Both the position numbers and the translations under genes were made by a program. DNA of 27,848 nt from a virus, in the IMG/VR virus record IMGVR_UViG_3300028189_000047, positions 1-27,848 of that record; one strand, written 5' to 3'. The notes beneath the pieces were generated by a model. It did not search any database, was not told the origin of the DNA, and saw nothing but the letters and a program-made list of their open reading frames with translations. This document shows positions 6,697-13,382 of the stretch, piece after piece (within the stretch, counting starts at the first letter, position 1; each line of letters opens with the position of its first letter).

Positions 6697-9010
6697 CCCA
6701 GTTTCTCCCAACCTTTACATCAACTAATACATCACCTATTAATGTATTTTTCTCTAATATACTCTTACATTTCTCTATTAAATCTTCTTCACTTTGATGT
6801 ATTTTAAAATACACAGCATCATGTTTAGTATGTATTACTTTACTCTTTTTATATTTAAGATAGTTATGACAATCTAATACCTTTGGCCAAAATATTGCAG
6901 AACTACCAGCTTGAATAGGAAAATTAACAGATTGTCTAAATATATCACCGTCCATATCAAATATATTATACTGTTTAGTTATGAACCTTCTTTTCCTACC
7001 TACAATATCAACTATTTCACCATTAAATAATGCATCATCTCTAAACCCATTTAACATTTTCTTTACATTTTTAAAATTCCTAAAGAATCCTTTCTTTAAC
7101 TCTTCTGCAAACTCTGCTTCCATGTCAAATTCTATCGCAATACTTTCAGATCCTCTACCATATAATACACCATAAATAACACCTTTAATCTGTGTCCATA
7201 TATCTTCTGTATAATCTAAGTTAATTATCATCTTTGTGAGTTGTTGCTTTACATCTGGTGAATCTAGAATCTCTATTAATTTATTTTCCTTTGCTAAGTA
7301 CGCAGCGATCCTTAATTCAAACTGTTTATAATCCATACCAACAAACATAAATCCTTGTTCTGTAGTAAACAGTTCTCTATAACCACCTTCTCTTGGTATT
7401 GTATGTAGAGGTGATGTTAATCTACCACTAACTGTTCCATTAATATTATTAGAATTATGAATTTTACCATCATATTGTAATAACTTAAATAGATCTGTAT
7501 TATAATCCGGTGTATATGAACTCAAGTTTTCAGAGTATTCTAAAAGTTGTAACTCAGTTTTAATTAACTCAACTTTAGAATACTCCTTCTTATTAATCAC
7601 ACCTGTAAGATATGTTCCTAAACCTTTAACCAAATGTCTCAGTTCTAATAATAATTTAGGTGCTTCATGTTTATTTTCTAGTATTTTTAATGCTGCCTCG
7701 TTTGTACAAGGAGCACCAGTAGGTGTTTTAGATGGACATTTTAATTTCAAATCTTTATATAATACTTCACCAACTTGTTTTGTTGAGTTCCAATTTATAG
7801 GTGATATATCATTAAGTTTTCTTTTTATTCTAACACATTCAAGATTTTTATTTAAACTTAAATTCTTTAATCTATTTATATCTATAGTTATTCCTGTTGA
7901 TTCTATATCTATAAGCATTCTATTAACAGGCATAATAGTTTTAAAGAACAAATCTTCATAACCATCTATCACTATCCAATCCTTGAATATATTATACAGT
8001 CTAAATGTTACATCAGTATCAAAGTTATTATACAATGCTACCTTATTTATATCTTCTTTATCTAAAGCTAATTTACTTTCTAAATTATAATAAGGTACAT
8101 CTGTATATACTGATGCAAGCGTCTTTAAACCATGACTTACATTGTCGTTTAATATACCTATTGCAGCATAAGTATCAAAATACCAATTCTGTACTTCTAT
8201 ACCATACCTATTTTTAAGAAACAAAACATCAAACTTGGTATGTGATACAGATCTTATATTTAATGCAAATATCTTCTTATACCATTCTTGATTAAAAGGT
8301 ATACATATAGATGAACCTTCAGCAAAAGAGAAACTACAAGTTACTATATTATCATTATATGTATTCAGACCAGTAGTTTCTATATCAAAAGCATATGAAT
8401 TACATTTACTTACCAAATTATACACCTTTTGAAAATCTTCTGTATATATGTATTTTCTTGGTATAGGTTTATATTTACCTTCTAGTACACGAAACGCCTT
8501 ATATATATCTGATTGAAACTCAAACAAATTAGCTGGTCTCTTAATCAAAGAACTAGGATGATATGTAGGCATTATTCTTATACCTTCCCTAATATCATCA
8601 AACACATACCCCCTCACATCAGATATTTTCTTATTACCTAAGAAATATTTTGTAGCTACTGCACCTAAAGGGACAATAACTTTAGGTTTAATTTCAAATA
8701 TTTCATCTTCTAAATAATCCTTACATGCCAATACTTCAGGTGGTTTAGGATTACCCTTAGATAATTGCATACACTTTAAAAGTGTAGTCCTATATACATC
8801 ATTTAATTTATAACCTGCCTTCTCTACACACTCTGACAATAACATACCTATTACACCAGATATGGGTGACCCATATACAGCATCTTGTTGACCAATAACA
8901 TCACCAACAAACATTATCTTATTATCAGTATTACCTTCACCCATAATCCAATGATTCATTCTTTTATTTCTACTATTCTTTCCTAAGTGACATTTATCAC
9001 ACTTTCTCAT
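6686..9010 (-). CDS. Family A DNA polymerase with 3'-5' exonuclease and N-terminal uracil-DNA-glycosylase-like domain
   Basis: This is the replicative polymerase. Residues 1-180 resemble a family 4 iron-sulfur UDG: C4, C7, C80 and C96 as cluster ligands, VGDVIGQQDAVYGSPISG as active-site loop and PTYHPSSL near 149-156. The exonuclease shows exo I FDIETTGL (D209, E211), exo II SHTKFD (D261) and exo III YNNFD (D331). The polymerase shows motif A MDYKQFELR (D560), motif B KGVIYGVLYG (609-618) and motif C KHDAVYF (H730, D731). Motif C has Ala where Glu usually follows Asp. A similar UDG-polymerase fusion is known in SPO1-like phages. ATG at 9010 has AAGGAGA upstream. Confidence 0.93.
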   Translation of the reverse strand: MRKCDKCHLGKNSRNKRMNHWIMGEGNTDNKIMFVGDVIGQQDAVYGSPISGVIGMLLSECVEKAGYKLNDVYRTTLLKCMQLSKGNPKPPEVLACKDYLEDEIFEIKPKVIVPLGAVATKYFLGNKKISDVRGYVFDDIREGIRIMPTYHPSSLIKRPANLFEFQSDIYKAFRVLEGKYKPIPRKYIYTEDFQKVYNLVSKCNSYAFDIETTGLNTYNDNIVTCSFSFAEGSSICIPFNQEWYKKIFALNIRSVSHTKFDVLFLKNRYGIEVQNWYFDTYAAIGILNDNVSHGLKTLASVYTDVPYYNLESKLALDKEDINKVALYNNFDTDVTFRLYNIFKDWIVIDGYEDLFFKTIMPVNRMLIDIESTGITIDINRLKNLSLNKNLECVRIKRKLNDISPINWNSTKQVGEVLYKDLKLKCPSKTPTGAPCTNEAALKILENKHEAPKLLLELRHLVKGLGTYLTGVINKKEYSKVELIKTELQLLEYSENLSSYTPDYNTDLFKLLQYDGKIHNSNNINGTVSGRLTSPLHTIPREGGYRELFTTEQGFMFVGMDYKQFELRIAAYLAKENKLIEILDSPDVKQQLTKMIINLDYTEDIWTQIKGVIYGVLYGRGSESIAIEFDMEAEFAEELKKGFFRNFKNVKKMLNGFRDDALFNGEIVDIVGRKRRFITKQYNIFDMDGDIFRQSVNFPIQAGSSAIFWPKVLDCHNYLKYKKSKVIHTKHDAVYFKIHQSEEDLIEKCKSILEKNTLIGDVLVDVKVGRNWGEC

Positions 9011-9173
9011 ATCTCTCCTTTTTCATTAATAAGTATTTTTTTACTTGAACATCTGGTATATGTAGAGGTATTGTACTAACACAACCCCAACATAATTTCT
9101 CTGATTCTATATTAAACTCCCAAGAATCGTACTCATAATTAAGTCCACATACTGTACAAGTTTTAGTTTTCAT
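8997..9173 (-). CDS. HIPxxQ-tail zinc ribbon protein 1
   Basis: This 58-aa member of the window's repeated family has CTVCG, then LCWGC, then IPLHIPDVQVKKYLL. Two CxxC pairs should bind one zinc; the tail has the shared I-P-x-H-I-P-x-x-Q-x-x-K-Y-L pattern. ATG at 9173 is preferred to an in-frame GTG at 9182. Its end overlaps the polymerase start by 14 bases and it overlaps the next copy upstream, so it is co-translated with its neighbours. Function is unknown. Confidence 0.8.
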   Translation of the reverse strand: MKTKTCTVCGLNYEYDSWEFNIESEKLCWGCVSTIPLHIPDVQVKKYLLMKKERYEKV

Positions 9174-9330
9174 TTTTCTCACTTAAAAATAATAAATACT
9201 TTCTTAATTGATAAACATTTATATGACTAGGTACACTATTAACACAATCTACACAATAACCTACTATTTGTTCAGTATATTCATAGACTTGTTTTTCTTC
9301 TCCACAACATTTACATTTTAATATTCTCAT
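9163..9330 (-). CDS. HIPxxQ-tail zinc ribbon protein 2
   Basis: This 55-aa paralogue has KCKCCGEE, then YCVDC, then VPSHINVYQLRKYLL; the tail is more diverged, with N replacing P in HIP. The ATG at 9330 forms an ATGA overlap with the stop of the upstream gene. An in-frame TTG six codons earlier (9348) is possible but lies inside that gene and is not favoured. Function is unknown. Confidence 0.78.
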   Translation of the reverse strand: MRILKCKCCGEEKQVYEYTEQIVGYCVDCVNSVPSHINVYQLRKYLLFLSEKNEN

Positions 9331-9752
9331 TTTATATAAGGAATCCAATCACTACAGTTTAAAGATATTTGTGTTATTTCTTCACATTCTCTAAAGTCTA
9401 CACCAAAATCACCAAAATGTATACTATGTCCTTCTTTACATCTTTCATTTACTACAGAACAATCATAGCATACCCTATTATGTGTGGATAAGCTACTAAA
9501 TTTCTCACCACACTTCAAACAATTTCTTTTTTCTCTAACTATATCTCTAGGAGATATAGATTTTTCAGTACGAATATATGAACTTTTTCTGCTTTCACTT
9601 GCTAGTTTTCTGGTTTCCTTACATATGATTTCTCTATGTTTACGACAATATTGTTTATTGGATGATCTGGTAAGTAGCTCTCTACCACAATTTTCATATT
9701 TACAGTATGTTTTTCTTATTCTTTTAGTTAAAAATTTACCCTTTATAGCCAT
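9327..9752 (-). CDS. Zinc-binding protein with two Cys clusters, unknown function
   Basis: This 141-aa basic protein starts MAIKGKFLTKR. It has an N-terminal treble-clef-like cluster (YCKYENCGREL, then YCRKHRE), then a CxxC...CxxC ribbon (NCLKCGEKF, then VCYDC), and ends SDWIPYIK. The DWIPY ending recurs as NDWIPYF in the protein at 22743-23012, so this tail may be a shared small domain. It overlaps zinc ribbon 3 upstream by 17 bases and zinc ribbon 2 downstream by 4. ATG at 9752 has AGGAGG 5-6 bases before it. I do not recognise the family. Confidence 0.8.
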   Translation of the reverse strand: MAIKGKFLTKRIRKTYCKYENCGRELLTRSSNKQYCRKHREIICKETRKLASESRKSSYIRTEKSISPRDIVREKRNCLKCGEKFSSLSTHNRVCYDCSVVNERCKEGHSIHFGDFGVDFRECEEITQISLNCSDWIPYIK

Positions 9753-9915
9753 TTATCCTCCTAGCTTTTAATTTGCTTAATATGTATTTCTCATGTTGTT
9801 CTGGTGGAATGTGGTCTATAGGTATTAAATTAAAACATTTATTACAATACAAAGCTAACCACATACCAGTTTTTATAATATGATTTTCACCACAACCTTT
9901 ACATTTATCAATCAT
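9736..9915 (-). CDS. HIPxxQ-tail zinc ribbon protein 3
   Basis: This 59-aa protein begins MIDKCKGCGENH, continues with YCNKCFNLIP and then DHIPPEQHEKYIL, a full match to the family pattern. ATG at 9915 has AAAGGA 5-6 bases upstream. Stop is TAA at 9738-9736, so its end runs into the following gene. Function is unknown. Confidence 0.82.
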   Translation of the reverse strand: MIDKCKGCGENHIIKTGMWLALYCNKCFNLIPIDHIPPEQHEKYILSKLKARRINGYKG

Positions 9916-10108
9916 AATTTTCCTTTTTTAAAGATATTAAATATTTTTCATGTTGTTCTAAAGGTATATGTTTAGGTATAGAATAAAAACAAATATTACA
10001 ATATTGTGGAAGAAGATCTGGATCATGTATATTAGGATCATGTATATTAGGATCATGTATATTAGGATCATGTATAGATCCACAACACGCACATTTATAC
10101 ACACTCAA
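9908..10108 (-). CDS. HIPxxQ-tail zinc ribbon protein 4, with NIHDP pentapeptide repeats
   Basis: The first Cys pair (YKCACCG) and second (YCNICF) are separated by tandem copies of the pentapeptide NIHDP, then the tail IPKHIPLEQHEKYLI follows. The repeats come from a 15-bp DNA unit present 3.8 times, so the loop between zinc knuckles has expanded. There is no ATG: TTG at 10108 overlaps the stop of the upstream gene (TTGA), and GTG at 10102 is the alternative. Function is unknown. Confidence 0.78.
   Translation of the reverse strand: MSVYKCACCGSIHDPNIHDPNIHDPNIHDPDLLPQYCNICFYSIPKHIPLEQHEKYLISLKKENYD
10020..10076. repeat. 15-bp tandem repeat, about 3.8 copies
   Basis: The plus-strand unit GGATCATGTATATTA is repeated at 10020, 10035 and 10050, with a partial fourth copy from 10065. 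The unit is a multiple of three and lies inside a gene, so copy changes would alter protein length without a frameshift. Confidence 0.95.
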
Positions 10109-10359
10109 TTTAAGTTACTAAAAGGTGTAATCGTAGGTAGATCTAACACATACAAGTAATCATATTTAATTGTTTTTATTCCTAACCTCTTCTGAAATAT
10201 ACTAAATTCATAACAACTATACTGTGGTGATGAGAAAAATTCAACCATATGATCTTTAACCTTTTCTATAGTATAACCTTTTTTCTCACTGAAAGAACCT
10301 GTAAATTCTTCCCATTTTTTATCACCTATTTTTCTAATATTTACCTTATATTTATTCAT
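10105..10359 (-). CDS. Small protein of unknown function
   Basis: An 84-aa protein starting MNKYKVNIRKIGDKKWEEF, with alternating polar and aromatic residues that suggest a small alpha/beta fold. No motif is recognised. ATG at 10359 has an AGGAGA ribosome site. It is the first gene after the 450-base non-coding region, so it leads the transcript into the zinc-ribbon and polymerase operon. Confidence 0.75.
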   Translation of the reverse strand: MNKYKVNIRKIGDKKWEEFTGSFSEKKGYTIEKVKDHMVEFFSSPQYSCYEFSIFQKRLGIKTIKYDYLYVLDLPTITPFSNLN

Positions 10360-10389
10360 TTTTCATCTCCTGCAAAACTAAGAATGTTG

Positions 10390-10415
10390 TTGACATAATT
10401 CAATCTGTATGTCAA
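10390..10415. repeat. Inverted repeat TTGACATA-N10-TATGTCAA
   Basis: Two perfect 8-base arms (10390-10397 and 10408-10415). Each arm contains TTGACA reading inward, but neither has a good -10 at 16-18 bases, so an operator-like site is more likely than a promoter pair. It lies in the leader of the gene at 10105-10359. Confidence 0.6.
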
Positions 10416-10468
10416 GTGAAATATAGTTGTCATAAGTCCTGTAAAATGAGGTGTTATCTAAAATATGC

Positions 10469-10497
10469 TTGACACATTTTAAGATACTTGTTATAAT
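10469..10497 (+). promoter_or_regulatory. Consensus sigma70-type promoter on the plus strand
   Basis: TTGACA (10469-10474), a 17-base spacer and TATAAT (10492-10497) match the consensus at all 12 positions. It points rightwards while every gene in the window points leftwards. Predicted transcription start is near 10504, immediately before two hairpins. No plus-strand gene follows. Confidence 0.8.
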
Positions 10498-10506
10498 TAA
10501 TCTTTT

Positions 10507-10530
10507 AAGAAACTTGTTTCTTATTTTTTT
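10507..10530 (+). terminator. Terminator-like hairpin directly after the plus-strand promoter
   Basis: AAGAAAC, a 2-base gap and GTTTCTT form a perfect inverted repeat (as RNA a six-pair stem with a CUUG loop), followed by A and seven T. A transcript from the plus promoter would meet it within a few bases of its start. Confidence 0.5.
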
Positions 10531-10570
10531 AGCTTTTTTGAATGAACGTAGTGAATGGAAGCTAAAAAAA
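10524..10570. repeat. 12-bp perfect inverted repeat with 23-base loop
   Basis: TTTTTTTAGCTT (10524-10535) and AAGCTAAAAAAA (10559-10570) are exact complements. The loop contains GAATGAACGTAGTGAATGG. It shares its T-run with the preceding terminator-like hairpin. It may act as a bidirectional terminator, a cruciform or part of a small RNA. Confidence 0.65.
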
Positions 10571-10602
10571 TCACATCAAAATTTAGTTTTTAAAATAAAA
10601 AT

Positions 10603-10611
10603 ATTATAACA
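10603..10611 (-). promoter_or_regulatory. Possible extended -10 promoter towards the polymerase operon
   Basis: On the minus strand TGTTATAAT is an extended -10 element (TG, one base, TATAAT), without a clear -35. It could drive the gene at 10359 and the operon beyond, with a leader of over 200 bases crossing the plus-strand promoter region. In such AT-rich DNA chance matches are easy. Confidence 0.35.
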
Positions 10612-10767
10612 TAAAAAATTAAATTTTAAAATAAGTTTTTTAAAAAGTCATCATTTAATTTAGGAAAGGTACACACTTATTTTATTACAGTATACTCAGA
10701 ATCATTAAATCATTAAATCTTTTCATACAGATTTTAGAACAAAAATATTATATTCTCCTGTAAGAAT

Positions 10768-10798
10768 GGATGCTGTTAGCATTATACCAACAGCATCC
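10768..10798 (-). terminator. Hairpin after the band-7-like gene
   Basis: GGATGCTGTT (10768-10777) and AACAGCATCC (10789-10798) form a perfect 10-bp stem with an 11-base loop, 15 bases past the stop codon at 10814. It is much richer in GC than its surroundings. The following minus-strand bases are only partly T-rich, so termination is likely but not certain. Confidence 0.6.
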
Positions 10799-10813
10799 AA
10801 TTATAAAAATAAG

Positions 10814-11242
10814 TTACCTCTTTCCAGCTTCTAAAATAGGCATATTAGCTTCTGTAGGAATATAAATAACCTCACTACTTCCATCTTGTAGGCCTTTAAC
10901 CCATAGGTACTTTAAATACTCTTCGTTTTCTTTCAAGCTTTCACCTATAATCTCATTGGCTTCTGCAACACCTTTTGCTCTTTCAACTTCTGCATTAGCC
11001 CAACCTGTAGCTTTCACAATACTAGCTTCAGCATATAAAGATGCACTATCTCGTTCAGCTTTTGCTTCTTCTACAAGAACTTTCTTTGTCCATTCCTTTT
11101 CTCTCAACTCAGCTTGACCTCTCAAGTCCTGCTTGTATATCCTATATTTTGGAAATACATACATAGATACTGATACAATACCAATAATAAAAGCTAAAAT
11201 TATAGACAAGGTAATTATTACTGATTTAAGTTCTTTGTTCAT
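10814..11242 (-). CDS. Membrane protein with band-7/SPFH-like coiled-coil segment
   Basis: A 142-aa protein with one N-terminal membrane helix (SVIITLSIILAFIIGIVSVS, roughly residues 7-26), then a charged helix with repeated E-A-x-A patterns (EEAKAERDSASLYAEASIVK, then WANAEVERAKGVAEANEIIG), like the C-terminal helical part of prohibitin/HflC (SPFH) proteins; it ends with a short IYIPTEANMPIL segment. It is too short for a full SPFH domain. It would sit in the host membrane, perhaps as an oligomer. ATG at 11242 is chosen because GGAGG sits 6 bases upstream; the earlier ATG at 11254 overlaps that site. Confidence 0.75.
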   Translation of the reverse strand: MNKELKSVIITLSIILAFIIGIVSVSMYVFPKYRIYKQDLRGQAELREKEWTKKVLVEEAKAERDSASLYAEASIVKATGWANAEVERAKGVAEANEIIGESLKENEEYLKYLWVKGLQDGSSEVIYIPTEANMPILEAGKR

Positions 11243-11269
11243 AATATCCTCCATAAAATTAAAAAAAAA

Positions 11270-11374
11270 TTAACAATTAAAAGCAACCACAGTTCCTACA
11301 ACAACTATTGAAAAAATAACTAACCACTCACCACTTGACCTACCATAAAAAAGATTAACAAATCTATACAACAT
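11270..11374 (-). CDS. 34-aa membrane peptide
   Basis: MLYRFVNLFYGRSSGEW is followed by a hydrophobic segment (LVIFSIVVVGTVVAF) that would span the membrane once. AAGGAG sits 6-8 bases before the ATG at 11374. It is tiny but has a good ribosome site and lies in line with the operon. The sequence just upstream holds a broken gene with a similar start. Function is unknown. Confidence 0.6.
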   Translation of the reverse strand: MLYRFVNLFYGRSSGEWLVIFSIVVVGTVVAFNC

Positions 11375-11386
11375 AATACAACTCCT

Positions 11387-11484
11387 TTATAATATTATTA
11401 TAAATATAAAAACAACTATTAAAAAACTACTGACTGTTCAAAACTTGATAAACTTTCCATAAATTGAATAAGTTTATGTAACAT
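11387..11484 (-). pseudogene. Frameshifted paralogue of the 34-aa membrane peptide
   Basis: From ATG at 11484 the frame reads MLHKLIQFMESLSSFEQSVVF and stops at 11419. One extra T in a run of six T would continue it as LIVVFIFIIIL, a membrane segment ending at 11387. The layout matches the neighbouring peptide (MLYRFVNLFYGRSS plus a hydrophobic tail). It may be a decayed duplicate or a sequencing error. Confidence 0.45.
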
Positions 11485-11503
11485 AATAATATCTCATTAA
11501 AAA

Positions 11504-12412
11504 TTAATCTACACCAACCACTGACCAACTGGCTAAAGCTGTATTCTGTATAGCTTCACATACACTATTTAGTGTTAATGTTCCATGTTCCTTATGTGAA
11601 ACATAAGATTCACAATAGTGTTTACCTTTATACAAGATATATTTATTTACTGTGTGACTGTTACCACCTTTTTCTTTGGGTAAATCAAAATGTAAAGAAA
11701 ATGAATCTGGATCTAATTTAATATCACTAGGTATAAAGAACCATTCACCTTGTCTTTGTGCAAATTTACCACTATCCTTTTCATACTTTAAAACTCTTCT
11801 AGGTTTAAGAGATTTGAATGCAGCATCAACACTTTTAGGATTGGTCTTTAACTTAGATATAAAATAACTGTCATCATCCATACCACATATATAACTAGAA
11901 TTTTTATACTTAATTAACATACTTCCTGCAATATGATATGATTTTTCATAAATTGCACCACTAGGCTTTCCTGTTTTTTTAATAAAGTTTCTGCGCTCTT
12001 TATATGTGGCACCTTGAGGAACTGTCTTTTCAAAATTTTTAAAATTCTTCTTTTTTGGTGTTGTGTAATTAGATCTATCTTGGGTAATATCAATTACTTG
12101 CATGTCAGATACTACTACACCTGCATTTTTTAAACAAGTAAAGCTTGTGGTTATTACATCTTTACTACAATTTTGTAATTCTTCAATAGTTTCATTAATA
12201 TCATATCCTGATTCATAACCATCATATTCATCACCATTAATAACTATAAACTTACCTGATTTTATTGCTATATCAAAATTATTATAACTATCATATTGTA
12301 ATACACCTTCACATATGAAAAATTCTGATAAATTTTGTTTTTGACCGGTCATAAAATATTCAATTATATCAAAATTACAAATAACATCTTCTAAAATTTG
12401 TTTCTTTTTCAC
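11504..12412 (-). CDS. 302-aa protein with RQGEWFF motif, unknown function
   Basis: The protein appears to have an N-terminal half rich in D/Y/N (residues 30-110), a basic linker (PKKKNFKNFEKT, then YKERRNFIKKTGKPS) and a conserved-looking C-terminal region: AQRQGEWFFIPSDIKLDPD (218-236), then HTVNKYILYKGKHYCESYV and SHKEHGTLTL. The Q-R-Q-G-E-W-F-F...H-x-x-E-H-G pattern recalls uncharacterised proteins in other phages and plasmids, but I cannot attach a function. ATG at 12412 has AGGAG upstream. It is the longest unknown in the ligase-band 7 segment. Confidence 0.8.
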   Translation of the reverse strand: MKKKQILEDVICNFDIIEYFMTGQKQNLSEFFICEGVLQYDSYNNFDIAIKSGKFIVINGDEYDGYESGYDINETIEELQNCSKDVITTSFTCLKNAGVVVSDMQVIDITQDRSNYTTPKKKNFKNFEKTVPQGATYKERRNFIKKTGKPSGAIYEKSYHIAGSMLIKYKNSSYICGMDDDSYFISKLKTNPKSVDAAFKSLKPRRVLKYEKDSGKFAQRQGEWFFIPSDIKLDPDSFSLHFDLPKEKGGNSHTVNKYILYKGKHYCESYVSHKEHGTLTLNSVCEAIQNTALASWSVVGVD

Positions 12413-12421
12413 AATATTCTC

Positions 12422-12604
12422 CTAAACTTTTTCTATAAATATATAACAAAAACAATATTTACATCCACATGGAAAGTTATCATCATAACTATCAAAATGT
12501 CTATAATAAACATGACCACATTCACATACTCTATCGTCACCATATTTAATATTATAGAGTTTTTCTATGGTAGTTACTATCTTTTCTAAATATGGTTGTT
12601 CCAT
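12422..12604 (-). CDS. Small zinc-finger protein (CxCGH...CxxC type)
   Basis: A 60-aa protein. After a 25-residue helix come VCECGHVYYRHFDSYDDN and PCGCKYCFCYIF, giving a C-x-C-G-H / C-x-C-x-x-C-x-C arrangement that should hold one or two zinc ions. This spacing is seen in small uncharacterised phage and actinobacterial proteins. It differs from the HIPxxQ family. ATG at 12604 shares a base with the stop of the gene before it, so translation is coupled. Confidence 0.78.
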   Translation of the reverse strand: MEQPYLEKIVTTIEKLYNIKYGDDRVCECGHVYYRHFDSYDDNFPCGCKYCFCYIFIEKV

Positions 12605-12858
12605 TAATCCTCCATAATTTTTGATTCAATAAGAGATATATTACTTCTAATAATATTAAAAACACCTGAATCATATGGTATCATATACAATTCAGATTCT
12701 TTAGAATACCACCATTTATAGAATTTTTTACAATTTCCTATTTTTGATTTACCTTTATAATCACCTTGTATTAGTTGTATAGGTGTAGTACCATCTTTAA
12801 AGTAAATAGTTAAAACTGCTTTTCTATTTATATTCTTTACTTTCTTTTTACCAAACAT
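12604..12858 (-). CDS. Small protein of unknown function, ancestrally coupled to ligase
   Basis: An 84-aa basic protein (MFGKKKVKNINRK) with a strand-rich middle (AVLTIYFKDGTTPIQLIQG) and KKFYKWWYSKESELYMIP. No family is recognised. ATG at 12858 has AAGGAG upstream and overlaps (TAATG) the stop codon of a leftover ligase 3' end, indicating that before the GIY-YIG insertion this gene directly followed the ligase. Confidence 0.75.
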   Translation of the reverse strand: MFGKKKVKNINRKAVLTIYFKDGTTPIQLIQGDYKGKSKIGNCKKFYKWWYSKESELYMIPYDSGVFNIIRSNISLIESKIMED

Positions 12859-12950
12859 TATAAACTCCTTTCTTTACCGTGTATACATTTAAATGTAGGA
12901 AATCTTAAAGATATAGAACCATCTTTAGAATTAGTTGTTTCTTCAAAATA
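12858..12950 (-). pseudogene. Orphan copy of the DNA ligase 3' end
   Basis: The minus strand from 12950 encodes YFEETTNSKDGSISLRFPTF and ends at TAA 12860-12858. The true ligase ends YFEETVNEKGGISLRFPVF with its own tail. At DNA level the two share the block TATTTTGAAGAAACA and the block around ATCTTAAAGATT-like codons for S-L-R-F. The copy has no start codon and is preceded by a stop. It is the likely original ligase end, displaced by an insertion of about 500 bases. Confidence 0.8.
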
Positions 12951-13142
12951 TTATTTATATAGGTTAAATTTTCCAACACATAATATAAAAACTATACAAC
13001 AAATAACAATTATACCACCAAATGCAAATATAGACTTTGTTTCATAAGAAATGGGCATATAAGTAATACAAATTGCCCATATAGAATTAATTACTAATGA
13101 TATAATTACTATTTTTGTAAAAGCATACCAGTTAATATTCAT
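12951..13142 (-). CDS. Two-helix membrane protein within the ligase insertion
   Basis: A 63-aa protein with two hydrophobic segments (IVIISLVINSIWAICITYM and a second near FAFGGIIVICCIVFILCVG) and short polar ends. AAAGGA precedes ATG at 13142. Its stop codon abuts the orphan ligase 3' end, so it lies wholly inside the inserted block. It may be cargo of the insertion. No family is recognised. Confidence 0.65.
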   Translation of the reverse strand: MNINWYAFTKIVIISLVINSIWAICITYMPISYETKSIFAFGGIIVICCIVFILCVGKFNLYK

Positions 13143-13184
13143 ACTATCCTTTCTTTTTATTATAGTTTAATTTTAATGATTCAC

Positions 13185-13382
13185 TTATTTTCTTTTTAAA
13201 TATTTATTATGTATTGGTTTATTTCTTAAAACTTTAATAATTGTATCTTTATATCTAGTATTTTTACCTTTACCAACATAAAACGGTAAAAATACTAACT
13301 CTTTATATTTAGAATTATTAAATAAAGATCTACCATCACAATAAACATAAACGTAATAGTTATTCTGTTCTTTTATTTCCAT
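13185..13382 (-). CDS. GIY-YIG-type homing endonuclease, truncated
   Basis: The sequence has YYVYVYCDGR, then LPFYVGKGKNTRYKDTI, the paired motifs of GIY-YIG nucleases of the Y-V-Y-x-Y / F-Y-V-G-K-G-K type, including the Arg of the active site. It is only 65 aa and stops soon after HNKYLKRK. One base shift in an A-run would extend it with KISESLKLNYNKKKG to 13144, which resembles the small DNA-binding repeats found behind such nucleases. It overlaps the ligase end by 23 bases. ATG at 13382 is preferred to TTG at 13394; no ribosome site is clear. It is probably a decaying homing endonuclease. Confidence 0.72.
   Translation of the reverse strand: MEIKEQNNYYVYVYCDGRSLFNNSKYKELVFLPFYVGKGKNTRYKDTIIKVLRNKPIHNKYLKRK

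Larger units (their letters stand above)
10360..10813. other. AT-rich structured non-coding region
   Basis: About 450 bases without a credible gene. It holds an inverted repeat (10390-10415), a consensus plus-strand promoter (10469-10497), two hairpin-forming repeats just after it (10507-10570), a very AT-rich stretch (about 10570-10660), short direct repeats of ATTAAATC (about 10703-10719), and a strong hairpin after the band-7-like gene (10768-10798). It could be a replication origin, a regulatory hub or the source of a small RNA. Confidence 0.7.

Noticed and set aside
9484-9771. Plus-strand open frame of 95 codons
   Set aside because: It lies opposite the 141-aa zinc protein and zinc ribbon 3, is hydrophobic low-complexity from reversed Lys/Asn codons, and has no supporting signals.
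10020-10076. Possible CRISPR-like array
   Set aside because: The units are contiguous 15-mers without spacers and lie in frame in a gene, so this is a tandem repeat.
11243-11254. Earlier ATG for the band-7-like protein
   Set aside because: This ATG overlaps the GGAGG ribosome site that serves the ATG at 11242.
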